Source of the DNA: Oscillospiraceae bacterium
GTDB lineage: Bacteria > Bacillota > Clostridia > Oscillospirales > Oscillospiraceae
DNA: 64,000 nt
NCBI GenBank assembly: GCA_910575815.1
Contig: CAJTFN010000003.1
Span: 233,158 to 297,157, forward strand
Direction: 5' to 3'
Shown here: positions 1 through 7,496 of the stretch, one piece after another
Position numbering within the stretch: the stretch's first letter is position 1
Layout: every line of letters starts with the position of its first letter
Notes under the pieces: model-generated
Told to the model about the DNA's origin: nothing
Database searches by the model: none
What the model saw: the letters and a program-made list of their open reading frames with translations, nothing else
Made by a program: the position numbers and the translations under genes

Positions 1-303
1 TTTCAGTGCCTCCGGTTCAAAGGCGGCGGGCATCTCCGCCCGGACCACACCCATAAGATACGTTCCCAGGTCCATCTCCTCCACGGTCTCCCCCTTCAAA
101 ACCCGGAGTATTCTGGAGGCGTCCAAATCGCCGCCGGCAAAGGGAACGGGCGGTTCCGTCTCCGTTTCGTCCACCGGCTCCTCCCGGCCAAAGAGCGCCG
201 AACGAAAGGGCGTCACCACCAGCATCGGCAGGCAAAACAGCGCCGCCAGCAGCACCGCCGACACGGCAATGGCCTGGTTAATCTGGCTTCTTCTTCGTTT
301 CAT
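1..303 (-). CDS. spoIID: Stage II sporulation protein D, N-terminal part (cut by window edge)
   Basis: Reading the minus strand from the ATG at 301-303 gives 101 residues with no stop before the window edge, so the gene is partial here. The N-terminus is basic (MKRRRSQINQ) and is followed by a hydrophobic anchor at about residues 11-33. The segment ending GTYLMGVVRAEMPAAFEPEALK-like matches the start of the SpoIID/LytB domain, whose hallmark is a G-V-V-x-A-E-M-P stretch before A-L-K. In the family, SpoIID is a membrane-anchored lytic transglycosylase that strips glycan during forespore engulfment, acting with SpoIIM and SpoIIP. A GGAGGA ribosome site lies just upstream (306-312). A sigma-E-like promoter is possible at 485-511. 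The catalytic region is outside the window. Confidence 0.85.
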   Translation of the reverse strand, partial: MKRRRSQINQAIAVSAVLLAALFCLPMLVVTPFRSALFGREEPVDETETEPPVPFAGGDLDASRILRVLKGETVEEMDLGTYLMGVVRAEMPAAFEPEALK

Positions 304-484
304 GGGTTCCTCCTTTGTAGCAGAGCGGGCCGCGCGCCAAGCAGCCGGATGGGCTTTCCGTTCCTCCCCGGCGGGACCGGCCATCCGCCGGCAGCCTTGC
401 TCCCGGCAATCTCCTTCAATGCTATGCGGCAGCGGGCGGGAACATGCCCTGGCCCGCCGGCGTTAGGAGGATTTTGGAATACTC

Positions 485-511
485 TCCGTATGATTTTCCA
501 TAGTATATGCC
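485..511 (-). promoter_or_regulatory. Possible sigma-E promoter for spoIID
   Basis: On the minus strand a GGCATATA block (504-511) is followed 11 bases later by CATACGGA (485-492). This resembles the mother-cell sigma-E pattern (-35 with CATATT, -10 CATACA-T). It would leave an untranslated leader of about 180 bases before spoIID, which is long, so the call is tentative. The rest of the 304-601 gap shows no gene. Confidence 0.3.
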
Positions 512-601
512 AAAGCGTATTGGTTTATCGACCGAATTCCCGTGGTTTCCCCATGACCAATTTTTAAGTCGAGGGAGGAACCGTTTCTCCGGCCTTCCGT
601 C

Positions 602-630
602 TTGTATTGCGGTCCGGAACGTGGTATAGT
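602..630 (+). promoter_or_regulatory. Sigma-A promoter for the 658 gene
   Basis: A -35 box TTGTAT (602-607), a 17-base spacer and a -10 box TATAGT (625-630) lie 28 bases upstream of the ATG at 658. Confidence 0.6.
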
Positions 631-657
631 CTTGAGACACAAAAGGAGGGAAGCGCC

Positions 658-1119
658 ATGCTGACGAAACCCGAACACGGCTGGACAGACTTTCAGCTGG
701 AGGGGACCGGAATTTACGGCTTGAGCTATCTGGACGACATCGCCTTCGAGTGGCTGGACCAGGCCATCCACGGCTTGGAAACCATGCTGCCCTTCTGCGT
801 AAAGGGCTTTCTGGAGCCTCGGCGCTTGCTGTGCACCGTGAGCTACTGGAACTGTCACATCGTCGTCGAGGCCGACGGACGGAATCCCCCGGGGGCCGAA
901 GATCTCCGGACGGAGTGGTCCCACACCAGCATGCTGGAGTTCTGCAAGCAGCTTCACTACGACGTCGCCACCCACGCGGAGGAGTGGGCTGTCTTCCTGG
1001 ACTACGACCAGGAGGACCCGGCGGAAAAGCGACGGAGGCTTCGGGAGAAGCTGGAGCGGTTAGAGACGCTTATTGCCCAAAAAGAGGACCGTTTTGACGA
1101 GCATCGCTGTTTTCTCTGA
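658..1119 (+). CDS. Conserved protein of unknown function (153 aa)
   Basis: I do not recognise this family. The ATG at 658 is chosen because AAAGGAGGG lies 9 bases upstream; an upstream start at 607 would fall inside the -35 region. The protein is soluble, with no signal peptide or membrane segment. Its first two thirds are rich in aromatic residues and include a central WSHTSMLEFCKQLHYD stretch. The last 40 residues are a charged helix (EKRRRLREKLERLETL) that could form a coiled coil, then a DEHRCFL end. It has its own promoter and stands alone between spoIID (divergent) and the aminotransferase gene. Confidence 0.7.
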   Translation: MLTKPEHGWTDFQLEGTGIYGLSYLDDIAFEWLDQAIHGLETMLPFCVKGFLEPRRLLCTVSYWNCHIVVEADGRNPPGAEDLRTEWSHTSMLEFCKQLHYDVATHAEEWAVFLDYDQEDPAEKRRRLREKLERLETLIAQKEDRFDEHRCFL

Positions 1120-1139
1120 CAAAACGGCCCAAATAAGTC

Positions 1140-1168
1140 TTGAAACCCCGGACCGGATTCGCTATACT
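1140..1168 (+). promoter_or_regulatory. Sigma-A promoter for the aminotransferase/radical-SAM operon
   Basis: TTGAAA (1140-1145), a 17-base spacer and TATACT (1163-1168) are seen 37 bases before the start codon. The -10 is preceded by CGC. Confidence 0.75.
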
Positions 1169-1204
1169 ATAGCCTGCCAAATGCTTCTTGAGTAGAAAGG
1201 ATGA

Positions 1205-2485
1205 ATGTTTATGAAGCCTTACACACAACTCACCCAGGCGGAGCGGAGCGAGGAATACGCCCGTCTGCAACAGGAATTCATTGCTCTGAAGGCCAAGGGC
1301 CTCAGCCTGAATATGGCCCGGGGAAAGCCCGGGAAGGCCCAGCTGGATCTGGTCAGCGATCTGTTCGGCCTGATGCAGCGTCCCGAGGACTATGTTTCCG
1401 GCGGCATCGACGTGCGGAATTACGGCGAGATGTCCGGCGTCCCCGCCGCCCGGAAGCTCTTTGCGGAAATTCTGGACTGCAAGCCGGAGCAGGTCTTCGT
1501 AGGAGGCAACTCCAGCCTGCAATTGATGTACGACACCGTGGCCCGGGCTTACACCCACGGCCTTCTCCACAGTCCCCGCCCCTGGTGCAGGGAGGAGACT
1601 GTCAAGTGGCTCTGCCCCTCCCCCGGCTATGACCGGCACTTTAAAATCACGGAGGTCTTCGGCTTCCAGCTCATCACCATCCCCATGACGCCCCAGGGCC
1701 CCGACATGAACGCCGTGGAAGAGGCCGTGAAGGACCCCGCCGTCAAGGGCATCTGGTGCGTGCCCAAGTATTCAAACCCCGACGGCATCATCTACTCCGA
1801 CGAGACGATCCGCCGCATGGCGGCCCTGTCCCCTGCCGCTCCGGACTTTACAATTCTCTGGGACAACGCCTACTGTGTCCACGAATTCGAGGGAGACTAC
1901 GTGCCCTTCCCGGACATTCTCTCCCTCTGCGAGAAGGCCGGGCGCCCGGATATGGTCATTGAGTTCGCCTCCACCTCCAAAATCACCCTGCCCGGCGCGG
2001 GTGTGGCCTGCTTCGCCTGCTCCCAGGCCAACCTGGCCTATCTGGAGTCTCTGCTGGTGCCCCAGATCATCAGCTTCGACAAGGTGAACCAGCAGCGCCA
2101 CGTCCTGTACCTCCAGGACAAGGCCCACACCCTGGCGCTGATGAAGAAGCACGCAGCTATCATGGCCCCCAAGTTCCGGGCTGTGGTGGATACCCTGGAC
2201 CGGGAGATTGCGCCTCTGGAGATCGCCTCCTGGCAGCGGCCCAAGGGCGGCTACTTCGTCTCCCTCAACGCCATGCCTGGAACCGCCAAGCGGACTCTGG
2301 CCCTGTGCAAGGAGGCCGGGGTCACTATGACCGGCGCCGGGGCCACCTTCCCCTACGGGAAAGACCCCCAGGACAGCAACATCCGCATCGCCCCCTCCCT
2401 GCCCCCGGTGGAGGAGCTGGAGCAGGCCATCGCCGTATTCTGCGTGTGCTTGAGGATGGCCGCTCTGGAAAGGCTGGGCGTATGA
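1205..2485 (+). CDS. PLP-dependent aminotransferase, aspartate aminotransferase-like (type Ic)
   Basis: The 426-residue protein is a fold-type I aminotransferase that would transfer an amino group between an amino acid and a 2-oxo acid, probably aspartate or a similar substrate. The N-terminal ARGKPG motif and the length fit the Asp_aminotransf (type Ic, once called MocR-like) branch rather than ordinary AspC. The PLP lysine is K259 in FASTSKITLPGAGVA. DNAYCVHEF supplies the conserved Asp and Tyr that contact the cofactor, and a late arginine in NIRIAPS would bind the carboxylate. Start choice is between ATGs at 1205 and 1211; the AAAGG at 1196-1200 is 4 or 10 bases away, so it is undecided. 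The stop overlaps the radical-SAM start by 4 bases (ATGA), so the two are translationally coupled. Confidence 0.85.
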   Translation: MFMKPYTQLTQAERSEEYARLQQEFIALKAKGLSLNMARGKPGKAQLDLVSDLFGLMQRPEDYVSGGIDVRNYGEMSGVPAARKLFAEILDCKPEQVFVGGNSSLQLMYDTVARAYTHGLLHSPRPWCREETVKWLCPSPGYDRHFKITEVFGFQLITIPMTPQGPDMNAVEEAVKDPAVKGIWCVPKYSNPDGIIYSDETIRRMAALSPAAPDFTILWDNAYCVHEFEGDYVPFPDILSLCEKAGRPDMVIEFASTSKITLPGAGVACFACSQANLAYLESLLVPQIISFDKVNQQRHVLYLQDKAHTLALMKKHAAIMAPKFRAVVDTLDREIAPLEIASWQRPKGGYFVSLNAMPGTAKRTLALCKEAGVTMTGAGATFPYGKDPQDSNIRIAPSLPPVEELEQAIAVFCVCLRMAALERLGV

Positions 2486-3351
2486 GGTACTATGGCAGCG
2501 TCTACCGTCCCCCCTCCGAGGCCAGGAGTTTGATTGTCCAAGTGACCTATGGGTGCAGCCACAACACCTGCGCCTTTTGCAGCATGTACAAGGAGAAGCG
2601 CTTTTCCGTCCGGCCTCTGGAGGAGGTACTGGAGGACTTTCGGGTGGCCCGGCAGGTCTATCATCACATTGAGAAGGTCTTCCTGGCCGACGGGGACGCC
2701 CTGGTCCGCAAGGCCTCGGAGCTTTACACCATCCTGGACACCGTCCGGGAGCTCTTCCCGGAGTGCCGCCAGGTGACCAGCTACGCCTCCCCCTCCTCCA
2801 TCCGCATCCGGAGTTTGGAGGAGCTGCGGACCCTTCGGGCCAAAGGCCTGACCATGGTCTACATGGGCCTGGAATCCGGCAGCGACGAGGTGCTGTCCCT
2901 GATGAACAAGGGCCATCCGGCGTCGGAGATCATAGAGATGGGCCGGAAGGTCCGGGACTGCGGCATCGCCCTCTCCGTCACGGCCATCACCGGCCTGGGC
3001 GGGCCGGAGCTGCTGGAGCGGCACGCCCTGGACACCGCCGCCGCCTTCAACGCCATGAATCCCGAGTATATCGGCATGCTGACGCTGATGGTGGAACCGG
3101 AAACCCCACTCTACGACTGGGTTCACCAGGGGAAGTTTCAGCTTCTCACCCAGCCCCAGGTGCTGGAGGAGACCCGGCTCCTGGTGGAGCGGCTGGACAG
3201 TCCCGGCAGCGTGTTCCGCATGAACCACGCCAGCAATTACCTGGTTCTCCGGGGAACGCTGAACCAGGATAAGGCCGCCATGCTGGCGGAAATTGACCGG
3301 GCGGAAAAGGATCTGACCCGCCTCCGGCCCGAGGCCTGGCGGGGACTTTGA
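2482..3351 (+). CDS. Radical SAM protein with CX4CX2C cluster
   Basis: The 289-residue protein carries a radical-SAM core. The [4Fe-4S] cysteines are C25, C30 and C33 in GCSHNTCAFC, a CX4CX2C spacing rather than the usual CX3CX2C. A GLESGSDEVL block corresponds to the SAM-binding region. The start overlaps the aminotransferase stop (ATGA), so it is the second gene of that operon. The family is widespread in Clostridia next to unrelated genes, and I know of no assigned reaction. There is no B12 domain and no SPASM-type extra cysteine cluster at the C-terminus; the rest of the chain is a TIM-barrel-like half followed by a helical tail (NQDKAAMLAEIDRAEKDL). Confidence 0.85.
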   Translation: MRYYGSVYRPPSEARSLIVQVTYGCSHNTCAFCSMYKEKRFSVRPLEEVLEDFRVARQVYHHIEKVFLADGDALVRKASELYTILDTVRELFPECRQVTSYASPSSIRIRSLEELRTLRAKGLTMVYMGLESGSDEVLSLMNKGHPASEIIEMGRKVRDCGIALSVTAITGLGGPELLERHALDTAAAFNAMNPEYIGMLTLMVEPETPLYDWVHQGKFQLLTQPQVLEETRLLVERLDSPGSVFRMNHASNYLVLRGTLNQDKAAMLAEIDRAEKDLTRLRPEAWRGL

Positions 3352-3378
3352 GCTCCCGGTATACGAAGGAGGGCGGTT

Positions 3379-4524
3379 ATGCTGGAATTTGACATCCTGC
3401 AAAGCGGACTGGTCTTCCTACTGCTTCTGGCGGCGGGAGAGGGGCTGTCCCGGCTCACCCGGGGCGCGGCTCCCGCGGTTCTCTTCGCGGGCATCGGCTT
3501 CACCCTCTGCTTCTGGGCGGGCCTTCTGCCGGAGGACCTGGGCCAGCGGGCGGGCTTCTCCGCCGTAACCTCCGCCGTGATGATGATGGTGGTGGTCAAC
3601 ATGGGGGCCTCCATGGACCTCCGGGCCTTCCTGTCCAACTGGCGGGTAGTGGTCCTGTCCGCTCTCACCTTCGTGGGGCAGCTGGCAGCGCTGTTTTTAG
3701 TGGTGGGAGGCGTCTATGGGCGAAACACCGCCGTCGGCGGCCTCCCCGGGGGCATGGCAACCGCCCTGATCGTCCAGGAGCGGGCCCGGGCCCTGGGCTA
3801 TGACCAGATCATCGTCCTCTCCGTGCTGCTGCTGAGCACCCAGGCCCTGGTGGGCTGTCCTCTGGCCACCCTGTTTCTCCGCCAGGAGGCCCGGCGGCTC
3901 CAGACCCTCCCCCAGGTCTCCCCGGCGGAGGAATCCCGCCCGGCGGAGGTCCAGCGGCGCTCTCCGCCGGGAGCCGGGCTGCCCTATGGCGCGCTGCTCC
4001 GGCTGTACGCCGTGGCCTGGGCGGCCTCCCGGCTGGAGATGGTCACCGGCTTGTCCCGTTACATTCTCTGTCTGCTGCTGGGTGTGGGGTTGTCCTATCT
4101 GGGTCTTTTGGACCGGAATGAGCTGGCCGCCTCCAAGAGCGACGGTTTCCTGTTCTTCCTTATGATGTGCGCCGTAATTTCCGGCTTTTCCTCCGCCACG
4201 CCTCAAATGTTCACCCAGATGCTGCCGCCGCTGCTTTTGGTGCTGGCGGTGGAGGTGATCAGCGTCCTGCTGGTCTCCATGACAGTGGGACAGCTCCTGG
4301 GGCTCTCCGGGCCCATGAGCCGGGCCCTGGCCATGAACATTATGATCGGCTTTCCCATGAACATGCTGATTTCTCAGGAGATCATCCAGTCCCTCACAGA
4401 GGACCCCGCCCGGCGGGAAATCCTTACGGCGGAGATCTCCTCCCGCATGATCATCGGCGGCATGGTCAGCACCACGGTATTGGCCACCGCCGCCGCCGGG
4501 CTTCTGGCGGGACTGATGCGCTGA
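3379..4524 (+). CDS. Predicted multi-span membrane transporter (381 aa)
   Basis: The protein is almost wholly hydrophobic, with about ten predicted membrane segments in two halves joined by a polar loop near residues 175-200 (rich in Arg, Pro and Glu). A glycine-rich GGLPGGMATALIVQERA segment after the fifth helix resembles the re-entrant loops of GltS-like and 2-hydroxycarboxylate-type sodium symporters, but I cannot assign a substrate. The ATG at 3379 has GGAGGG 7 bases upstream. It follows the radical-SAM gene by 27 bases and probably shares its transcript, which ends at the hairpin at 4531-4566. Confidence 0.65.
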   Translation: MLEFDILQSGLVFLLLLAAGEGLSRLTRGAAPAVLFAGIGFTLCFWAGLLPEDLGQRAGFSAVTSAVMMMVVVNMGASMDLRAFLSNWRVVVLSALTFVGQLAALFLVVGGVYGRNTAVGGLPGGMATALIVQERARALGYDQIIVLSVLLLSTQALVGCPLATLFLRQEARRLQTLPQVSPAEESRPAEVQRRSPPGAGLPYGALLRLYAVAWAASRLEMVTGLSRYILCLLLGVGLSYLGLLDRNELAASKSDGFLFFLMMCAVISGFSSATPQMFTQMLPPLLLVLAVEVISVLLVSMTVGQLLGLSGPMSRALAMNIMIGFPMNMLISQEIIQSLTEDPARREILTAEISSRMIIGGMVSTTVLATAAAGLLAGLMR

Positions 4525-4530
4525 TCTGCG

Positions 4531-4566
4531 AAAAAAGGAACGGGCCCACAGGCCCGTTCCTTTTTT
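4531..4566. terminator. Bidirectional rho-independent terminator
   Basis: The arms GGAACGGGCC and GGCCCGTTCC enclose CACA and are flanked by A6 and T6. It ends the plus-strand membrane-protein operon and the minus-strand pckA transcript. Confidence 0.9.
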
Positions 4567-4585
4567 GTTCTATACAGACTGCCGA

Positions 4586-6274
4586 TTACAGGGAATTCGC
4601 CTCGTCCACGACCTTCTTGATGGCCGCGGCGGCGTCCTCGGGAAGCTTGTTGAAGCCGCCCTCTTCGCTGTCCAGCTTGGTGACGTAGTTCAGCCGGTCC
4701 TGCATGCGGGCCTTCAGCTGGGCCACGTACTCCTTGTCGCTCAGGTCGGGCACAAAGCCCTCCCACTTGAAGATCTCGATGTCCTCGAAGGGACCCCAGG
4801 ACTCAAACTTCGCCTTGCCCTCGACCACGGCTTCCAGGATACCCAGAGTGTCTTCCTTCTGGACCTTCTTGCCCATGAAGTCGCCGGTGTTGATGATATA
4901 GCAGGCCACGTTCTTCTCCGCCACCAGCTTCTTGAACTTCTCATAGTCGTTCACGAGAGGATAGGTGCGGAAGGGGTTGGCGTAGGGCTCCACCACCAGA
5001 GCGTTGGGATCCACGCCCTCCTTCAGCCGCTCGGCGCTGGAACGCTTGGTGGCCAGGGTGGCGCCCATGACGGAGGCCAGGGACGCGCCGCTGAGCTTCA
5101 CGATGGGAGGAATGGTGGGGTCCTTCATAATCCAGAAAATGGCGTTGACGGGGGAGTCGATCTTATCCACCCGGTTGGGGGACCAGAGCTTGCTCTTGAT
5201 GGCCCGGCCGTTGCCGTTCCGGACGTCCTCGGTGACCAGGACGATCTTGCCCTCGTCGTCCAGAGTGGCGGAGCAGTTCTGGGCGGTCAGCAGATACTTG
5301 TTGTCCTCGGAGGGAACGGGATAGTCGGCGGTCTTGTCGAAGTAGGTGGGCTCCAGGGCGATGGACGCGCAGGTATCGGAGTTGATGATGAAGGCGTCAT
5401 CGTGGAGGACCTTGATGGCGGGATACTTGCCGCTGTGCTTGGCGTGGGTGAGGGTGGACTTGCCGGAACCGGAGAGGCCGAAGACCGCGGCCACATACTT
5501 GCTGCCGTCGTCCAGGGTGTACTCCTTCTGGCCGCCGTGGCAGGAGGCGTAGCCGTTGCGGTTGGCGATGGCCCAGGCCAGGGTCAGGGTACCCTTCTTG
5601 TGCTCGCCGAAGTAGCGCATGCCCAGGATGGCGGCGCAGTTGGTGTCGGTGTTGAAGTAGCACAGGCACTTGGGATCGCAGATGTCCTCACGGCCAGGAG
5701 CGCCGGTCCACTGGGGATCGGAGAAAATATAGATATCAGACTCGTTGCCGCCGCCCACGGGCTTGGACTTCTTATACATCTTGACATACTCGTCGGACTG
5801 ATACTGGAAGTTCAGCATCCAGTTGTAAAGGAGGTTCTCCTCTCCCTCGGGGATGAGCAGGTGGGCCTTGACCATGAACTCGGGATCCAGGCCGATGAAG
5901 ACCTCGGCATGGTACATGGTCTTCCAGCGGGTGTCGTACACGGCGTCCATGACGATCTTGTCCAGCTCGGCGGTGTTCACGCCGGGCTTGCCGGTGATGC
6001 GGCGGGCGGCGGCGTAACGGCCGGTGATGGAACCGTCGTTAAACAGCAGAACCTTGGCGTCAGGCTCCAGGCCGAATTCCTCGCCGCGGTAAACGGGCAT
6101 ATCGGTGACCACGGTGCCGGGAGAGTTCTTGGCCATGTCATAGGCTTCCCGCAGGGAGTTGATTTTCACGACGTTGTTGCCATAGAAGGGGGCTTCGATG
6201 ATGGAACGGGTCTTGGAGAACCCGACCTTGCCGGGACCGATCTCGGCTCTGGGGTAATAGGCTTTCGTAGACAT
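4586..6274 (-). CDS. pckA: Phosphoenolpyruvate carboxykinase (ATP)
   Basis: The 562-residue protein interconverts oxaloacetate and phosphoenolpyruvate using ATP/ADP in the cytoplasm. In anaerobes that make C4 acids it often runs towards oxaloacetate. The P-loop GLSGSGKST lies at about residues 266-274 (K272), followed by HDDAF, the metal-binding aspartate pair of the family. The start MSTKAYYPRAEIG is chosen because GGAGGA lies 7 bases upstream; the longer reading frame runs back over the promoter. At 562 aa it is longer than the E. coli enzyme (540), and its P-loop and substrate motifs differ slightly, as in a subgroup common in Clostridia. The gene stands alone between its promoter and a terminator. 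Confidence 0.88.
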   Translation of the reverse strand: MSTKAYYPRAEIGPGKVGFSKTRSIIEAPFYGNNVVKINSLREAYDMAKNSPGTVVTDMPVYRGEEFGLEPDAKVLLFNDGSITGRYAAARRITGKPGVNTAELDKIVMDAVYDTRWKTMYHAEVFIGLDPEFMVKAHLLIPEGEENLLYNWMLNFQYQSDEYVKMYKKSKPVGGGNESDIYIFSDPQWTGAPGREDICDPKCLCYFNTDTNCAAILGMRYFGEHKKGTLTLAWAIANRNGYASCHGGQKEYTLDDGSKYVAAVFGLSGSGKSTLTHAKHSGKYPAIKVLHDDAFIINSDTCASIALEPTYFDKTADYPVPSEDNKYLLTAQNCSATLDDEGKIVLVTEDVRNGNGRAIKSKLWSPNRVDKIDSPVNAIFWIMKDPTIPPIVKLSGASLASVMGATLATKRSSAERLKEGVDPNALVVEPYANPFRTYPLVNDYEKFKKLVAEKNVACYIINTGDFMGKKVQKEDTLGILEAVVEGKAKFESWGPFEDIEIFKWEGFVPDLSDKEYVAQLKARMQDRLNYVTKLDSEEGGFNKLPEDAAAAIKKVVDEANSL

Positions 6275-6347
6275 AGTTGTTCCTCCTTGTTCGATGTCAA
6301 AACGCTTGCGGCCTAAGGACCTGCAAGTCCGCTGAACGTACGTTGAT

Positions 6348-6376
6348 AATATACCCTGTTTCTCCCCAAAAAGCAA
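6348..6376 (-). promoter_or_regulatory. Sigma-A promoter for pckA
   Basis: On the minus strand, -35 TTGCTT (6371-6376) and -10 TATATT (6348-6353) are separated by 17 bases. The untranslated leader is about 65 bases. Confidence 0.6.
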
Positions 6377-6433
6377 GAGCGAAAAAGGGTTTTGTGAAAA
6401 AAATAGCAGACTCACCAAAAGGCGAGCCCGCGA

Positions 6434-6631
6434 TTATCGGTTCCTGTACTTTTCCAACTCATCCACCGCCGCTTCCCCGGCGATATACAGCTCCTCGGCC
6501 AGATGCAGGCCCTGCCGGAGCTTCTCCTTCGCCGTCCAGATGTTGCCGTCCTCCAGAAGCGTCAGCGCCTCGTCGCTGGCTCCGCAAACGGTGGCGTACA
6601 TCCGGCGCAGAACGTCGATATCATCCAGCAT
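6434..6631 (-). CDS. Small helical protein of unknown function (65 aa)
   Basis: An ATG at 6631 is preceded by a GGGGGAGAG ribosome site at the right distance, which supports translation. The chain is acidic and helical (LRRMYATVCGASDEAL, then AKEKLRQGLHLAEELY), with no membrane segment. The gene lies upstream of pckA in the same direction but is separated from it by the pckA promoter. No function can be given. Confidence 0.6.
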   Translation of the reverse strand: MLDDIDVLRRMYATVCGASDEALTLLEDGNIWTAKEKLRQGLHLAEELYIAGEAAVDELEKYRNR

Positions 6632-6728
6632 AATTTCTCTCCCCCTTTGGTAAGAATATATACTACTTTAGAGCAAAAGTCAATATCAATTACGAAAATC
6701 TGCTATTCTTCACGCTGAGGTGAATGTC

Positions 6729-6902
6729 ATGGACACACAAAAGCCGCTAAAGGTCAAAGTCAGCATTTCCTTGGATGAAGAGGTCATCGCGAAAATCCGG
6801 GTTTTGGCGGATGAGGACGACCGTCCTATCTCATCTTATATTAATCTAATTCTGCGGAACCATCTGCGGGCCTTGGAGCAGCGCCAAAAGGACGGGCAAT
6901 AA
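6729..6902 (+). CDS. Ribbon-helix-helix (Arc/CopG-type) small DNA-binding protein
   Basis: The 57-residue product starts MDTQKPLKVKVSISLDEEV. The short beta strand VKVSISL followed by two helices (EVIAKIRVLADEDDR and PISSYINLILRNHLRALEQ) fits the ribbon-helix-helix fold of Arc/CopG repressors. The ATG at 6729 is chosen over the GTG at 6720 because GAGGTG (6717-6722) then sits 6 bases upstream. No toxin partner lies beside it, so it is a lone regulator here. Its stop codon lies inside the terminator hairpin. Confidence 0.7.
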   Translation: MDTQKPLKVKVSISLDEEVIAKIRVLADEDDRPISSYINLILRNHLRALEQRQKDGQ

Positions 6903-6913
6903 GCCCGTCCTTT
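6887..6913. terminator. Bidirectional terminator between the RHH and MerR genes
   Basis: The arms AAAGGACGGGC (6887-6897) and GCCCGTCCTTT (6903-6913) overlap the stop codon at 6900-6902 and end both converging genes. Confidence 0.8.
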
Positions 6914-6914
6914 C

Positions 6915-7298
6915 TCAGGTCTGATAGCCTCGTAGCTCCCGCTCCTTCTTGGCCAAACCCTGTTCGTAGTTCTCAATCTTCTGGTTCAGCCGCTCCAGGG
7001 ACCGCTGCATGTCCTCCATCCGCGCCAGCATCTGCCGCCGCTGTTCCACCAGAAGGGCCTTCCGGGCCTCCAGGGTCTCCTCCCCCTGTTGGAACAGGCG
7101 GGCGTACTCCATCAGCGCCTCAATGCCCACCCCGGCGGAGCGCATGCACTTCACCAGCTCCACCCAGCTCAGGGAGGACGCGTCGTAGTTCCGGGCGCCG
7201 TTGATCCGGGGCACCGGCGGTATCAGTCCGATGCGTTCGTAATACCGCAGCGTGTCGGCGGAAACGCCGTACTGCTTGCTCACTTCCGAAATCGTCAT
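6915..7298 (-). CDS. MerR-family transcriptional regulator
   Basis: The 127-residue protein has the MerR winged-helix N-terminus MTISEVSKQYGVSADTLRYY, then ERIGLIPP, and a long coiled-coil dimerisation helix at about residues 75-125. There are no cysteines in the effector region, so it is not a metal sensor of the MerR/CueR kind; the closest known type is the AdhR/YhdM group that answers to aldehydes or other electrophiles. The ATG at 7298 has GGAGGC 6 bases upstream. It lies divergent from the SLH gene, and a MerR-type promoter palindrome lies directly upstream, so self-regulation is likely. Confidence 0.85.
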   Translation of the reverse strand: MTISEVSKQYGVSADTLRYYERIGLIPPVPRINGARNYDASSLSWVELVKCMRSAGVGIEALMEYARLFQQGEETLEARKALLVEQRRQMLARMEDMQRSLERLNQKIENYEQGLAKKERELRGYQT

Positions 7299-7330
7299 GA
7301 TCTGCCTCCTTTCCTTGTTCCCCTCCCTCC

Positions 7331-7361
7331 AGCATACTACTTGGAGTGTGCTCGAAGTCAA
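7331..7361 (-). promoter_or_regulatory. MerR-type promoter with 19-bp spacer and operator palindrome
   Basis: On the minus strand, -35 TTGACT (7356-7361) and -10 TATGCT (7331-7336) are held 19 bases apart, the over-long spacing that MerR proteins correct by bending DNA. The spacer holds an imperfect dyad, CTTCGAG and CTCCAAG, like the CTTGGAGT operators of AdhR-type regulators. Confidence 0.65.
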
Positions 7362-7400
7362 GAATTTTTTTGCCGCCCAGCCTCTTCCGCCCTTCTTTAT

Positions 7401-7429
7401 TTGACGGGCCGTGAAAAATCTGCTAATAT
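7401..7429 (+). promoter_or_regulatory. Sigma-A promoter for the SLH-domain gene
   Basis: TTGACG (7401-7406), a 17-base spacer and TAATAT (7424-7429) preceded by TGC lie about 70 bases before the ATG at 7497. Confidence 0.75.
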
Positions 7430-7496
7430 AAGAAGCTGTATCCCCGGTTCGTTCCGGGTACGGGTACATCATCCCAACTTGAAGGAGCTGAGAAGA

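Noticed and set aside
4565..6316. Plus-strand frame of 583 codons opposite pckA
   Set aside because: It is a GC-rich shadow: low-complexity Gly/Val/Leu/His composition, no ribosome site, and exact antisense to a conserved enzyme.
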